A stretch of 9,694 nucleotides of DNA from Chloroflexota bacterium (GTDB lineage: Bacteria; Chloroflexota; Anaerolineae; Caldilineales; Caldilineaceae), in contig JAGWYN010000083.1 of NCBI GenBank assembly GCA_018969295.1, positions 1 to 9,694 of the forward strand, in the 5' to 3' direction. Positions 1 to 9,694 of the stretch are shown one piece after another (the stretch's first letter is position 1; every line of letters begins with the position of its first letter). The notes beneath the pieces were generated by a model. It ran no database searches, had not been told where the DNA came from, and saw only the letters and a program-made list of their open reading frames with translations. A program made the position numbers and the translations under genes.

Positions 1-9694
<9,694 letters not shown>

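Overview
The whole window is one uninterrupted reading frame on the minus strand, open at both ends: 3231 codons with no stop. It encodes the middle of a very large modular type I polyketide synthase (PKS) subunit. No start codon, stop codon, promoter, terminator, RNA gene or second gene lies in the window. Every stretch is coding, either as a catalytic or carrier domain or as an interdomain linker.

In the direction of translation (from position 9694 down to 1) the order is: the last ~60 residues of a ketosynthase (KS), then AT-KR-ACP to finish a first module, then a complete second module KS-AT-DH-ER-KR-ACP. The window stops almost exactly at the end of the second ACP. Every catalytic motif I checked is intact. 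Both acyltransferases carry the GHSVGE and HAFH signatures of malonyl-CoA selectivity. Both ketoreductases carry the LDD motif of B-type KRs, which give a D-configured (usually 3R) alcohol. The inferred chemistry is that module 1 adds an acetate unit and leaves a beta-hydroxyl, and module 2 adds an acetate unit and reduces it fully. The chain leaving the window would therefore be an unbranched delta-hydroxyacyl thioester. The final product cannot be named from this fragment.

Three features record the history of the gene. First, the two AT domains plus their post-AT linkers are near copies (about 88% identical over the AT cores by eye), while the flanking KS, KR and ACP segments are clearly more diverged. 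Second, the first post-AT linker carries an in-frame 45-bp expansion of a 7-bp tandem repeat (CTGACCA and variants) that the second copy lacks. Third, the DH segment (about 2641-3480) is much lower in GC than its neighbours (hand counts 47-57% against 65-73%) and begins close to the end of the AT duplication, suggesting that it has a different origin.

The organism is a GC-rich bacterium. The PKS sequence style and the heptamer repeat recall cyanobacterial, Chloroflexota or myxobacterial clusters more than a classical Streptomyces one, but nothing here fixes the taxon. The very long open frames on the plus strand are antisense shadows of this gene.
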